Shown piece after piece: positions 1 to 6,701 of a stretch of DNA of 64,000 nucleotides. The first letter of the stretch is position 1, and each line of letters begins with the position of its first letter. The stretch covers positions 1-64,000 of the forward strand of contig NZ_VLKK01000007.1 in the NCBI RefSeq assembly GCF_007830065.1, written 5' to 3'. A program made the translations under genes and the position numbers. Below the pieces are notes generated by a model. The model was not told the origin of the DNA. It searched no databases and saw nothing but the letters and a program-made list of their open reading frames with translations. Source of the stretch: Sphingobium wenxiniae (GTDB taxonomy: Bacteria > Pseudomonadota > Alphaproteobacteria > Sphingomonadales > Sphingomonadaceae).

Positions 1-191
1 ATCACCCGCGCTGGATCGCGCGGATCGGCAATACAAGCCGCCAGGCGCTGGCAAATCCCCATCGCGCGCTCGGCCTGTGCAAGCAGTAGAACACCGCCAT
101 CCGAGGTAAGCCGGCCACCGTCGAACGCAGCTGTGATTTTCTTGCGGCCGACTGCTGGGAATCCAAATGAGCTTGCGATATCATCGTTCAT
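1..191 (-). CDS. IS1380-family transposase, N-terminal part (cut by window edge)
   Basis: The minus-strand frame opens with ATG at 191 and stays open to base 1, giving about 63 residues that begin MNDDIASSFGFPAVG. The segment with FDGGRLTSDGGVLLL followed by LAACIADPRDPARV is the characteristic start of IS1380-type DDE transposases. The enzyme moves its insertion sequence by cut-and-paste. The catalytic core lies beyond the window. The IS end must fall between 192 and about 350, upstream of the next gene, but I could not place the terminal inverted repeat. It belongs to the host flank, not the prophage. Confidence 0.8.
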   Translation of the reverse strand, partial: MNDDIASSFGFPAVGRKKITAAFDGGRLTSDGGVLLLAQAERAMGICQRLAACIADPRDPARV

Positions 192-353
192 GGCGGGTGT
201 GGCCCGTGGCATTTTCTGCCCTGCGGCAGGTTCGGCTTAGACACCCAGTTCCTAATTCAGATCAGAGGCTTACGCCACTCCCGCCAACCCTTCAGGACAC
301 TTTTGGTGAATAAGGCGGGTTAATCGCTTTGAAGCGCGTGAGGGGACGGATTA

Positions 354-1304
354 ATGCAGGGCAAATCATATTCTTTCAGTTGCCTTATTTGCGGCAACAA
401 AGATAAATATACGCCGGTGCAAGAAACCATTCTTGGCGATCAGAAGGGAGAAATGATCGCAGTCGAATGTGGGGAATGCGCTCATACCCAACTGTTCCCG
501 CCTCAATATGATGTCGCCTTTTATGAGAGCGACGGGCAGGTCAACAATGTTGTCAAGCATTATGGCACGCCACAGAAAACTCTGTTCGATCACAGCTTCA
601 TAGAGGCAAGGCGCAGGCGTGAGCGCTTCGGAGATCGCGGTATCCGGCTTTCCGAAAATATGAAGCTTCTGGACATTGGCGGCGGCTATGGCTTTTTCGG
701 AGGGGAAATGGCGCGGTCATTTCCCAATGCCGAAATTACGGTCTTGGAACCCAGCCAGACACGCACGGAGATCGGGGCGGTGCAGATGGCGGAGAACGGG
801 ATCAGGCCGCCGCAATTCCAGGTGGGCGTTCTGGATCAGGACTTTGCGGATCGGAATCGCGGAGTCTTCGACATCGTGACCATGTGGCATGTTCTCGAAC
901 ATGTCCCCGATCCGGTCGGCCTGCTGAATCTGGCCATGCAGATCGTCAAACCGGATGGGGCGCTCTGCGTTGAAGTCCCCAACCTGCATGACGATACGAT
1001 AATGTTATCCGAGGCGTTCAGGAACCGGTCGTTCATGGAGGAGCATGTTTCCTACTTCTCGCCGGCCACGCTCAGATCGATCGCTCTGCGGGCAGATCGG
1101 GATGCCGCCGTGGAACTTTATGGATATCAGAGATACGGGATATTCAATTACTTCCATTGGATACACTTCAACAAGCCGCAGGGCGCTTCCCCGGATCTTT
1201 TCGAAGGGCAGGATCGCTTCTGGCTCGAGGCGCACTGGCGGACGGAAAAGGAACACCGCTTGACCAGCGATGCGCTGTTCATGGTGATGCGGCATCCCGC
1301 CTGA
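354..1304 (+). CDS. class I SAM-dependent methyltransferase with N-terminal zinc-binding cysteines
   Basis: This is a 316-residue protein. Cysteine pairs at residues 10/13 and 39/42 resemble the small zinc domain found before sugar C-methyltransferase-type domains. The SAM-binding motif I (LLDIGGGYGFFG) is near residue 106, and an acidic/histidine segment MWHVLEHVPDP near 180 is typical of Methyltransf_11/23 proteins. The start at 354 has a GAGGGG ribosome site just upstream. Its GC is lower than most host genes here. With the DUF115-like protein and cytidylyltransferase beyond the prophage it probably methylates a surface sugar or lipid; the substrate cannot be told from sequence. Confidence 0.75.
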   Translation: MQGKSYSFSCLICGNKDKYTPVQETILGDQKGEMIAVECGECAHTQLFPPQYDVAFYESDGQVNNVVKHYGTPQKTLFDHSFIEARRRRERFGDRGIRLSENMKLLDIGGGYGFFGGEMARSFPNAEITVLEPSQTRTEIGAVQMAENGIRPPQFQVGVLDQDFADRNRGVFDIVTMWHVLEHVPDPVGLLNLAMQIVKPDGALCVEVPNLHDDTIMLSEAFRNRSFMEEHVSYFSPATLRSIALRADRDAAVELYGYQRYGIFNYFHWIHFNKPQGASPDLFEGQDRFWLEAHWRTEKEHRLTSDALFMVMRHPA

Positions 1305-1324
1305 GTTGCAATGCGGCTTTGAAA

Positions 1325-1400
1325 TGGTGGGCGATGACGGGCTCGAACCGCCGACATTCTCGGTGTAAACGAGACGCTCTACCAACTGAGCTAATCGCCC
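1325..1400 (-). tRNA. tRNA-Val (anticodon UAC), CCA encoded
   Basis: The minus strand folds into a complete cloverleaf. The acceptor stem is GGGCGAT/ATCGCCC, the D stem GCTC/GAGC, the anticodon stem TCTCG/CGAGA with loop TTTACAC, and the T arm GGCGG-TTCGAGC-CCGTC. Anticodon UAC reads GUA valine codons. CCA is encoded at 1325-1327. The prophage is integrated inside this gene. The 3' half (1325-1362) is host sequence, while the 5' half (1363-1400) and everything upstream is the phage-supplied copy. Confidence 0.97.
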
Positions 1401-1408
1401 CCGTGGGG
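1363..1408. repeat. attL: 46-bp direct repeat, left copy
   Basis: The sequence from gtgtaaac at 1363 to gtgggg at 1408 is identical to 39834-39879. It covers tRNA-Val nucleotides 1-38, from the 5' end to the anticodon loop, plus 8 bp upstream of the tRNA. Identity stops at the anticodon-loop side, which suggests strand exchange near or within the anticodon region. Because the host side is on the left, this copy completes a functional tRNA. Confidence 0.95.
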
Positions 1409-1419
1409 ATTTCCCCGCG

Positions 1420-1447
1420 CTTCTAGGGCTTTTTGGCCATCGGTCAA
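1420..1447 (-). promoter_or_regulatory. phage-borne promoter for tRNA-Val
   Basis: On the minus strand TTGACC (1442-1447) and TAGAAG (1420-1425) are separated by 16 bp, with the -10 lying 19 bp from the tRNA 5' end. This DNA is outside the 46-bp core and so belongs to the phage. The displaced host copy at attR has TTGACC-16-TGTAAC at nearly the same place. The phage therefore appears to bring its own promoter to keep the tRNA expressed. Confidence 0.65.
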
Positions 1448-1497
1448 GAGCATGTTCACGGAACAGAGCGGCAACGAACGGACAGGAACGGACCTGA

Positions 1498-1530
1498 GAG
1501 TCCCGAACTATTCCCGAACTTTTCCCGAAG
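1498..1530. promoter_or_regulatory. candidate integrase arm-type sites, left (three TCCCGAA copies)
   Basis: TCCCGAA occurs at 1501-1507, 1512-1518 and 1523-1529, exactly 11 bp apart, so all three face the same side of the helix. The first 21 bp of this block (1498-1518) recur exactly at 39748-39768 near attR. Short repeats flanking both att cores in the same sequence are expected of arm sites bound by the N-terminal domain of a tyrosine integrase. Confidence 0.6.
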
Positions 1531-1634
1531 CCTTTTTGACGACGATCGCCAAGGCGGCGCTGCGGTGATGTCGGGGCGGCCTAGATGATCCCTGTCGGCT
1601 GGCGGCGATATGACGTGGCGGGTATCGGAAAAAA

Positions 1635-1815
1635 CGCAACATCCGCAACATTGACGGAAAACCGTCATTTTAAGCGCAACAAACGGCGCAACATCAACGC
1701 AATCAGGTTACATTTTGAAAACGCAACATTTGATATTCGAAAAGGCTAGGATTTCTGCGGGTGTTGCGTTTTTGAAGGCTGGGGGTGACATTTCATTATC
1801 CCTCAAATGCAACAT
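1635..1815. repeat. cluster of CGCAACA repeats
   Basis: CGCAACA occurs at 1635, 1644, 1675, 1687 and 1722, with a variant TGCAACAT at 1808 and one inverted copy (TGTTGCG) at 1762-1768. Several copies extend to CGCAACAT. Spacings are irregular (9, 31, 12, 35 bp), so this is not a CRISPR array. Possible roles are binding sites for the terminase small subunit beside cos, for an excisionase, or for a replication initiator. No gene overlaps them. Confidence 0.55.
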
Positions 1816-2108
1816 GAATTATGACCGTAATTCAACGCGCTAGGCGCAATCCAAAAGGGCACATTTCGGATATTGCGCTTTCCCGGCCCCTCCCTCATGT
1901 TCTCGTCAGCTACGGAGGCATTTTTGCTCGATGCGGGAACCGCTGAGCCGTCGCCCATTCACAAGCGCTTTCGAACGATAAGAGTGGGTCTGTAGCTGCA
2001 TCAAAATGCATCAGCGCAAGGAGCGCGCAGACTGCCCTCCGGCCTAGAAGCTGGGCGGCTTTGGCGGGGTGGTCGATGGTGCATCAAAACCGACATAAAA
2101 AGCGCGCG

Positions 2109-2130
2109 GGCGAGGCGGGGGGAAAAGCGC
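2109..2130. other. candidate cos site
   Basis: The sequence GGCGAGGCGGGG at 2109-2120 followed by GGAAAAGCGC closely resembles the 19-nt cohesive end of phage P2 as I recall it (GGCGAGGCGGGGAAAGCAC), differing by two extra G, one extra A and the last bases. It lies in the gene-free region and is followed by GC-rich inverted repeats, as packaging sites often are. The P2-type terminase genes (6698-8551 and 10666-11457) would be the partners that cut here. Confidence 0.55.
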
Positions 2131-2349
2131 GCGGCGCGGGGTCGCCGCGCCGGGCCTCCCGCGCGGGCCGCGCTTTCGCGTGGGTCCAGGCACGGTGATG
2201 GCATTGAGGCGCGATAGGGGCGGCCGCGCGCTTCGCAAGGCGCGAAAGAATGTTGCTCGCTGCCTGCATGCCCGCCGACGCAGTCCGTCGATTTCGGATT
2301 GACCGACTCACCGAATGTTCATCATATGTTCTCCATATTGGAGGAACAG

Positions 2350-2517
2350 ATGGAACGGATTGACGACATTCGCGACGCGGTCGCGAAGGCGCTGGAAGCG
2401 CGTGGCATGGATAACCGGCAATTCCTTCGCGACATTCGCGAAGGGCGGCGGGACGATGGCCCTTATATGATCGGCGCGCTGGCGTGGGATCAGCAGATCA
2501 AGGCGCCAGCTCAATGA
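2350..2517 (+). CDS. small phage protein, unknown function
   Basis: This 55-residue protein begins MERIDDIRDAVAKALEARG. ATG 2350 is chosen because GGAGG lies 5 bp upstream (2340-2344); an earlier in-frame ATG at 2299 has no such site. The first half is predicted helical, with no recognisable domain. Its stop overlaps the next start (ATGA), so the two are translationally coupled. It may be a small DNA-binding or partner protein for the downstream HTH-like product. Confidence 0.55.
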   Translation: MERIDDIRDAVAKALEARGMDNRQFLRDIREGRRDDGPYMIGALAWDQQIKAPAQ

Positions 2518-2803
2518 GCCGGTCCCGTCACAAGGGCGCAAGCCCCCTTCCCCGCCAGTTGGACAGCTGGTCCGTCGACCATCCCGTTGCCCATGCCATC
2601 CGCACCGGCGACAGGTGGTTCGGCGCATGGCAGCGGCAGACCTGCATTCCAGAAGCTAAGCTGTCCCGGTTGACCGGCATCCCTGTCCGACGCTTCGCCG
2701 CAATCGAATATGGCGGCCCTTTGTCCCGCGCCGAACTGCGTGGAGTATCAGCGCGGCCGACCTGATCGCGTCGATGCCGAACCCGGAACTGGTAGTGGAT
2801 TAA
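2514..2803 (+). pseudogene. HTH-like phage protein, probably frameshifted near its C-terminus
   Basis: The open frame from ATG 2514 to TGA 2765 encodes 83 residues with a helix-turn-helix-like segment (PEAKLSRLTGIPVRRFAAIE) after an RTGDRWFGAWQRQT stretch. The last residues look wrong, whereas the -1 frame across 2741-2803 reads WSISAADLIASMP and ends PELVVD, the usual tail of small phage HTH proteins. An indel around 2737-2745 would join them. Either the gene is broken or the assembly has an error. Its start overlaps the stop of the preceding gene by 4 bp. Confidence 0.5.
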
Positions 2804-2807
2804 TTTC

Positions 2808-2852
2808 TGTATATGCAAAAACCGCTTGCCATCTATAGTTTTCGCATATACA
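2808..2852. promoter_or_regulatory. inverted-repeat operator upstream of brnT
   Basis: Perfect 9-bp arms TGTATATGC (2808-2816) and GCATATACA (2844-2852) are separated by 27 bp and end 9 bp before the brnT ATG. An AT-rich TATAGT at 2834-2839 lies between them. Type II antitoxins, including BrnA, commonly repress their own operon through such palindromes, so this is a likely BrnA/BrnTA operator. Confidence 0.55.
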
Positions 2853-2861
2853 CAAACTTAC

Positions 2862-3110
2862 ATGGAAATCGAGTTCGACCCCGCGAAGGACGCCAGCAAC
2901 CGCGACAAGCATGGCATTTCCCTTTCGCGGGCCGTCGACCTCGAACAGGTCGTTGTTGTCGAGGATGACCGCTATGACGAACGGCGCTTTCGCCTTTATG
3001 GCCTGATCGACGGCCAATGGCATTGCGCCGCCGTCACCCTGCGCGGCAGCGCTGTCCGCGTCATCAGTCTTCGGCGCGCCCATGATAAGGAGGTAAAGCG
3101 ACATGTCTAA
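2862..3110 (+). CDS. brnT: BrnT-family ribonuclease toxin (DUF497)
   Basis: The protein has 82 residues. It begins MEIEFDPAKDASNRDKHGIS, the signature of BrnT/DUF497 toxins, and carries the conserved central YDERR.RLYGLIDG block and the terminal RVISLRRAHDKEVKRH segment. BrnT is a RelE-fold ribonuclease that inhibits translation. ATG 2862 is taken because family members start with this motif; the upstream extension to 2826 is not conserved. It overlaps brnA by 8 bp. In a prophage such a pair may stabilise the element or limit superinfection. Confidence 0.85.
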   Translation: MEIEFDPAKDASNRDKHGISLSRAVDLEQVVVVEDDRYDERRFRLYGLIDGQWHCAAVTLRGSAVRVISLRRAHDKEVKRHV

Positions 3111-3363
3111 GGAAAAGCCGGTCGTTTTTGACGAAGAAAACCCGGAATGGACCGAGGCGGATTTCGCCCGCGCCCGTCCGATCAGCGATTTTCCCGAACT
3201 GGCTGCGGCCTTTCCCAAATCGAAGGGTGGTCGGCCGCGCGGATCGAACAAGGAACAGGTTGCCATTCGACTGGACAAGGACGTTCTGGAACGCCTGCGC
3301 GCGGGCGGACCGGGATGGCAATCGCGGATCAATGAGGTGCTGCGGAAGGCGCTGGCATTGTGA
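3103..3363 (+). CDS. brnA: BrnA-family antitoxin
   Basis: The 86-residue protein has the antitoxin layout: an N-terminal toxin-binding part containing DEENPEWTEADFARARP, then a ribbon-helix-helix-like C-terminus with KEQVAIRLDKDVLERLRAGG and WQSRINEVLRKAL. BrnA neutralises BrnT and usually represses the operon. It follows brnT with an 8-bp overlap, the standard toxin-first order of this family. The next gene begins at its stop codon. Confidence 0.85.
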   Translation: MSKEKPVVFDEENPEWTEADFARARPISDFPELAAAFPKSKGGRPRGSNKEQVAIRLDKDVLERLRAGGPGWQSRINEVLRKALAL

Positions 3364-3685
3364 TGCAGGAAATCGCGCCTTTCGACGCGGCGGAACATCT
3401 GACCGAAGCGGAGGATCAGGCCGAACTGCTGGCCGATGCTGTCGCAACCGGCGATGCCCAGATCATCGCCAAGGCGATCGGCATGGTCGCTCGCGCGCAT
3501 GGCATGGTCGAGCTGGCGAAGGAAACTGGCATCAACCCTCAGCAGCTTTATCGCGCCCTTGGGCCGGAAGGAACCCGACGCTGGCGACCATGCTGAAGGT
3601 GCTGCCAGCGCTGGGCCTGCGAATGCGGATAGAACAGCGACCTGAGCCGCCGCCCGCGCTTGCGCCATGCGGAAGGCTGCAATGA
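3363..3685 (+). pseudogene. HigA-like addiction-module antidote, frameshifted
   Basis: From ATG 3363 the protein reads FDAAEHLTEAEDQAELLADA, then MVARAHGMVELAKETGINPQ and LYRALGPEG, a prophage-type antidote (COG3636-like HTH). The frame then runs into RRWRPC and stops at 3596. The expected continuation, NPTLATMLKVLPALGLRM, is in another frame up to the stop at 3685. One missing A in the run at about 3569-3572 would restore it. The gene therefore lacks the end of its HTH domain, unless this is a sequencing error. No HigB-like toxin accompanies it. Confidence 0.7.
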
Positions 3686-3785
3686 ATGAGCGCCGCGATC
3701 AACGATCACTCTTGCCAACATCCAATGTCGCGCCTAACCGTGCAAAAAACAGGTCGCAAAACATGTATTCTGGGGGTGAGATACT

Positions 3786-4127
3786 GTGTTACTGCGACTT
3801 GTGGCAACCGCTGTCATTGAACGGCTGCATTACTTCAAAATCAGGACTCGCATCATTGGCGACACGCTGGAGCTTCTTCTGCCTTCGCGCGGCTTTTTGG
3901 GGCGACCGGACGAAACGAGCGAATATCTGGCGGGCCATAGCGATGGCGGCGCGCGGGAGTTGCTGAACCTGATACGGGCGGTTCCTGAACTGCAACAGGC
4001 GATCATCCTCCAATTGAAAGAAAATGTCCCTGTCTGGGGGGGGGCGAAAGAATATTTCAAAGCCGGGAATCAATCTCCCTTTGAGGGGCAAGAAATCAAT
4101 ATTGATAACGGACGAGCCAGCGCATGA
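3786..4127 (+). CDS. hypothetical protein containing a G9 tract
   Basis: A 113-residue frame starts at GTG 3786, with GGGGGTGAG about 5 bp upstream. The first 85 residues have a credible amphipathic pattern (IIGDTLELLLPS and ELLNLIRAVPELQQAIILQL), but I recognise no family. Nine consecutive G (4036-4044) sit inside it; a one-base slip would move translation into a frame that stays open to 4374. It may be real, but support is only the ribosome site and composition. Confidence 0.4.
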   Translation: MLLRLVATAVIERLHYFKIRTRIIGDTLELLLPSRGFLGRPDETSEYLAGHSDGGARELLNLIRAVPELQQAIILQLKENVPVWGGAKEYFKAGNQSPFEGQEINIDNGRASA

Positions 4128-4200
4128 TGGCGCGCCGGTGTCGGAAGGCCAGGCCCAGACTTACAAGGTTTCCGGCGATGAACCATCCGGCGGCTGTCAT
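4096..4200 (-). CDS. possible 34-residue membrane peptide
   Basis: A short minus-strand frame begins MTAAGWFIAGNLVSLGLAFR and ends in an arginine-rich tail. AAGGAC lies about 5 bp before its ATG at 4200. The single hydrophobic segment followed by positive charges resembles small phage membrane peptides. It overlaps the end of the preceding plus-strand frame, so one of the two may be spurious. Confidence 0.25.
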   Translation of the reverse strand: MTAAGWFIAGNLVSLGLAFRHRRAIMRWLVRYQY

Positions 4201-4370
4201 CAGCTGTCCTTCATCTGTGCCGCCGCCGGAGCTGGCGCCTGGCTGAGGTCCAATAACCTCGCGCGGGCCAATCCGTTCCCCCACATGCCAGGTCGACGAA
4301 TGAATGCGCGACGGAACCATGCCGCGCGTAACGTGTTGCTAGCGGATCGACATACAGGGGAGAAGGCGGG

Positions 4371-4646
4371 GTGACCCCTCTTGAACGCGCAGCACGTGTT
4401 TTCGCTACGGCATATCTGGTCAAAAGCCAAAGCTGGCTTGAGGCCGACCCCTATGTGGTTGGGTGGGTGAACGCGTATTGGAGGGATTTCCTGCCGCATG
4501 TGCGCGAAGTCCTGATAGCCGTCCGCGATCCCGGCCAGGAGCTGATCGCCAGGGTTCGGGGCGATGCGGTTTTCGCGCCGGAATCCGATGAGATCGAGGC
4601 CGCCCATGCCAGCATGATCGACGCCATGCTGGAAGAGGCGGCCTGA
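4371..4646 (+). CDS. hypothetical phage protein
   Basis: This 91-residue protein starts at GTG 4371, with GGGGAGAAGG just upstream. It is rich in aromatic and helical segments (WLEADPYVVGWVNAYWRDFLP) and ends in the acidic DAMLEEAA. I recognise no domain. It sits between the toxin-antitoxin region and the convergent dam gene, 43 bp away. Its composition fits the phage, and an accessory function is likely. Confidence 0.55.
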   Translation: MTPLERAARVFATAYLVKSQSWLEADPYVVGWVNAYWRDFLPHVREVLIAVRDPGQELIARVRGDAVFAPESDEIEAAHASMIDAMLEEAA

Positions 4647-4688
4647 GCGTGATGCGGACAGCGGCCTGAGCCGCCGCCCGCGTTTCGC

Positions 4689-5498
4689 CTATGCGATGGC
4701 GAAATTGCTCACGATCAATTCGCCCGCTTGCTGGCTCCTGCCGCTGATCGAATAGGTCGTTGCAGTTTCCGCCATGCGAAAGCGCCCGAACGTCGCGCGC
4801 GCGCCGGGAGTGTCGTTGATCGACAGCAGGAACTTGCCCTTGATCGGCCCCAGCTGGGCGGCCAGCTGCTCGAAATCGCCGCGGCTAAAGACGTCCTGTC
4901 CATAGTCGCGCTCACAACCCCAATAAGGCGGATCGAGATAGAACAGCGCGCCGTCGCCGTCATAGCGCCGGATGAACTCGTCATAGCCCAGCTGCTCGAT
5001 GACGACGCCCGCAAGCCGTTCATGAATATCCGCCAGCATCGGTTCCAGCTTCGTGACGTTGAAGCGGCTCCCCATCCCGCGCGATACACCGAAATTGCGG
5101 CCTTCCACCTTGCCGCCAAAAGCAAGTCGCTGAAGATAGAGGAAGCGCGCGGCCCTTTGCAGATCCGTCAGCCGCTCGGGCGGCAATGCCTTCAGCCGTT
5201 CGAATTCAGCCCTGCTCGCCACGCGAAAGCGCAGCATGTCGATGAAATAGGGATAATGCTCCTGAAGGACGCGGAAGAAGGTCGCCACGTCGCCCGAAAC
5301 ATCATTGATCGCTTCGGCGGCGGGTCGGCGGCTGCGGCGCAGGAAAATGCCGCCCATGCCCACGAAAGGTTCGGCATAGCTGTCGTGGGGCACGCGATCG
5401 ATGATCGCGCAGATCCGGCGCGCCAGATTGCGCTTGCCGCCGATGTAACCGGCGGCGGGGGAAACGGGACGGACTGCGGTTAGGGTCATATTTACCAT
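4689..5498 (-). CDS. phage Dam-type DNA adenine N6-methyltransferase (D12 class)
   Basis: The 269-residue protein has the D12-class layout: an N-terminal SAM-binding AAGYIGGKR near residue 16, AEPFVGMGGIFL near 43, and the catalytic DPPY at about 189-192 in ALFYLDPPYWG. Such enzymes methylate adenine, often GATC, although the target site cannot be read from sequence. It lies 144 bp downstream of portal on the same strand, so it is probably transcribed late with terminase and portal and may mark DNA before packaging. ATG 5498 follows GAAGG; ATG 5489 is an alternative. Confidence 0.88.
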   Translation of the reverse strand: MVNMTLTAVRPVSPAAGYIGGKRNLARRICAIIDRVPHDSYAEPFVGMGGIFLRRSRRPAAEAINDVSGDVATFFRVLQEHYPYFIDMLRFRVASRAEFERLKALPPERLTDLQRAARFLYLQRLAFGGKVEGRNFGVSRGMGSRFNVTKLEPMLADIHERLAGVVIEQLGYDEFIRRYDGDGALFYLDPPYWGCERDYGQDVFSRGDFEQLAAQLGPIKGKFLLSINDTPGARATFGRFRMAETATTYSISGRSQQAGELIVSNFAIA

Positions 5499-5642
5499 TT
5501 GCCTTCAAACGAACGCCCGCCCTGGACAGGGGCGGGACGGGCCAGGGTGGCCATTGGTCGTGGCGAGTGTAGGTCTCGTCGGTGATCCGCGTGACAGCGC
5601 GGCTCCCCCCCGCTTCCCGGCTTAGCGCCGGTCTGCGATGGA

Positions 5643-6701
5643 TCAGGCGGGCGCTTTTGCCCGTTCCTTGAACCGGACGGCTTCGACGCCCAGCTTTTCG
5701 TTCACTTCCAGACAGACGGCCTGCAACGGCTCGATTTCCAGTTCGAAGAAGCTGTCGAGCGCCTTGGCCGGATCGCCGAAGCCGCCCGCATTGGCCGGGA
5801 TGATTCCCAGAAGTTGGGGCGGCACGCGATGCGCGGCCAGCACATCGTCGCGCGTCGTGTTCTTGATCCCCAGAAATTCGTCCTTCGCGCCGACCTCGGC
5901 GATCGGAACGACCTTGATGCCGCCTTCCTTGCCTTCGGGCTGGTGCACGAACAGATTGCGGAAATTCCCCGGCCCCTTGGATTTCTTCATGGCTTCGCGG
6001 ATCGCGTCGACATCGCCTTCCGTGAATTGACCCGTCGCATGGAGGATGAAGCCCGCATGGCTGCCGTTCAGATAATAGCGGCGGCGGAACAGGGTCGCGC
6101 TTTCATTGAGCAGCGCCGATTGCAGGGCGGACAGATATTCGGGCAGGCCATAAATCTCCTGATTGACGTCAGGGGCGGCCACATGGACGATGGTGTCGCG
6201 CGGATATTCGACTTCATTCTTGTATCCTGGCACCCACCAATAGCTGCCAGCCTCGATCCCGCGCCGCACATATTTCGCCAGTTCATGATTAAGGCGCAGC
6301 GGATCGCCAAGCCGGTTGCGCGTGATTTTCAGATAGAAATTGCCGAACACCAGATAGTCCTGCACCGCCGCCATGAAGTCGCGGCGCGACAGGTAGGGCG
6401 TGGGATCAAGGCTGGCCGCCAGCATGTTGCGCTTCAACATGATCGCGCTCGAATGGTGCGGGCTGACGCGATAGGCCCGCGCGAGGCCGTCCAATGACAG
6501 CGGCGGCTCATACCAGCGCTGATTGTGCCAGCATTCGATCATGTCGAGCAGCGTGGCCCGATCCAGCACGGGTTCCGGATCGCCAAAGGTGAAGGCGGAA
6601 ACCTGCGCGCGGCGATCGTCAGCCAGATTGTCGTTCGCGCCGATCTTTTCCTGCGCCGCCATGGCGGTGGATGGGCGGCGGTTGCGTGCGCGCTTGGTCA
6701 T
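5643..6701 (-). CDS. Q: portal protein (P2 gpQ family)
   Basis: The product has 352 residues, close to the roughly 344 of P2 gpQ. It forms the ring at the capsid vertex through which DNA enters and to which the tail attaches. Family features include FTFGDPEPVLDRATLLDM near the N-terminus, YRVSPHHSSAIMLKRN, YLVFGNFYLKI, and the C-terminal HRVPPQLLGIIPANAGGFGD. ATG 6701 overlaps the terminase stop by 4 bp, so the two are translationally coupled. Confidence 0.95.
   Translation of the reverse strand: MTKRARNRRPSTAMAAQEKIGANDNLADDRRAQVSAFTFGDPEPVLDRATLLDMIECWHNQRWYEPPLSLDGLARAYRVSPHHSSAIMLKRNMLAASLDPTPYLSRRDFMAAVQDYLVFGNFYLKITRNRLGDPLRLNHELAKYVRRGIEAGSYWWVPGYKNEVEYPRDTIVHVAAPDVNQEIYGLPEYLSALQSALLNESATLFRRRYYLNGSHAGFILHATGQFTEGDVDAIREAMKKSKGPGNFRNLFVHQPEGKEGGIKVVPIAEVGAKDEFLGIKNTTRDDVLAAHRVPPQLLGIIPANAGGFGDPAKALDSFFELEIEPLQAVCLEVNEKLGVEAVRFKERAKAPA

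Larger units (their letters stand above)
1531..2349. other. gene-free left end of the prophage
   Basis: No convincing coding frame is present; the predicted open frames here are short, arginine/proline-rich and lack ribosome sites. The stretch holds the CGCAACA repeat cluster (1635-1815), direct repeats of GCATCAAAA (near 1999 and 2082), the cos-like sequence (2109-2130) and GC-rich self-complementary DNA just after it (2127-2180). Together these suggest a packaging and recombination control region, not a decayed gene. Confidence 0.6.

Noticed and set aside
2..184. 60-residue minus-strand frame at the left edge
   Set aside because: It is out of frame with the recognisable IS1380 transposase start at 191, which covers the same bases.
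1635..1815. CRISPR-like array from the CGCAACA repeats
   Set aside because: Repeats are only 7-8 bp, spacings are irregular and no cas genes are present.
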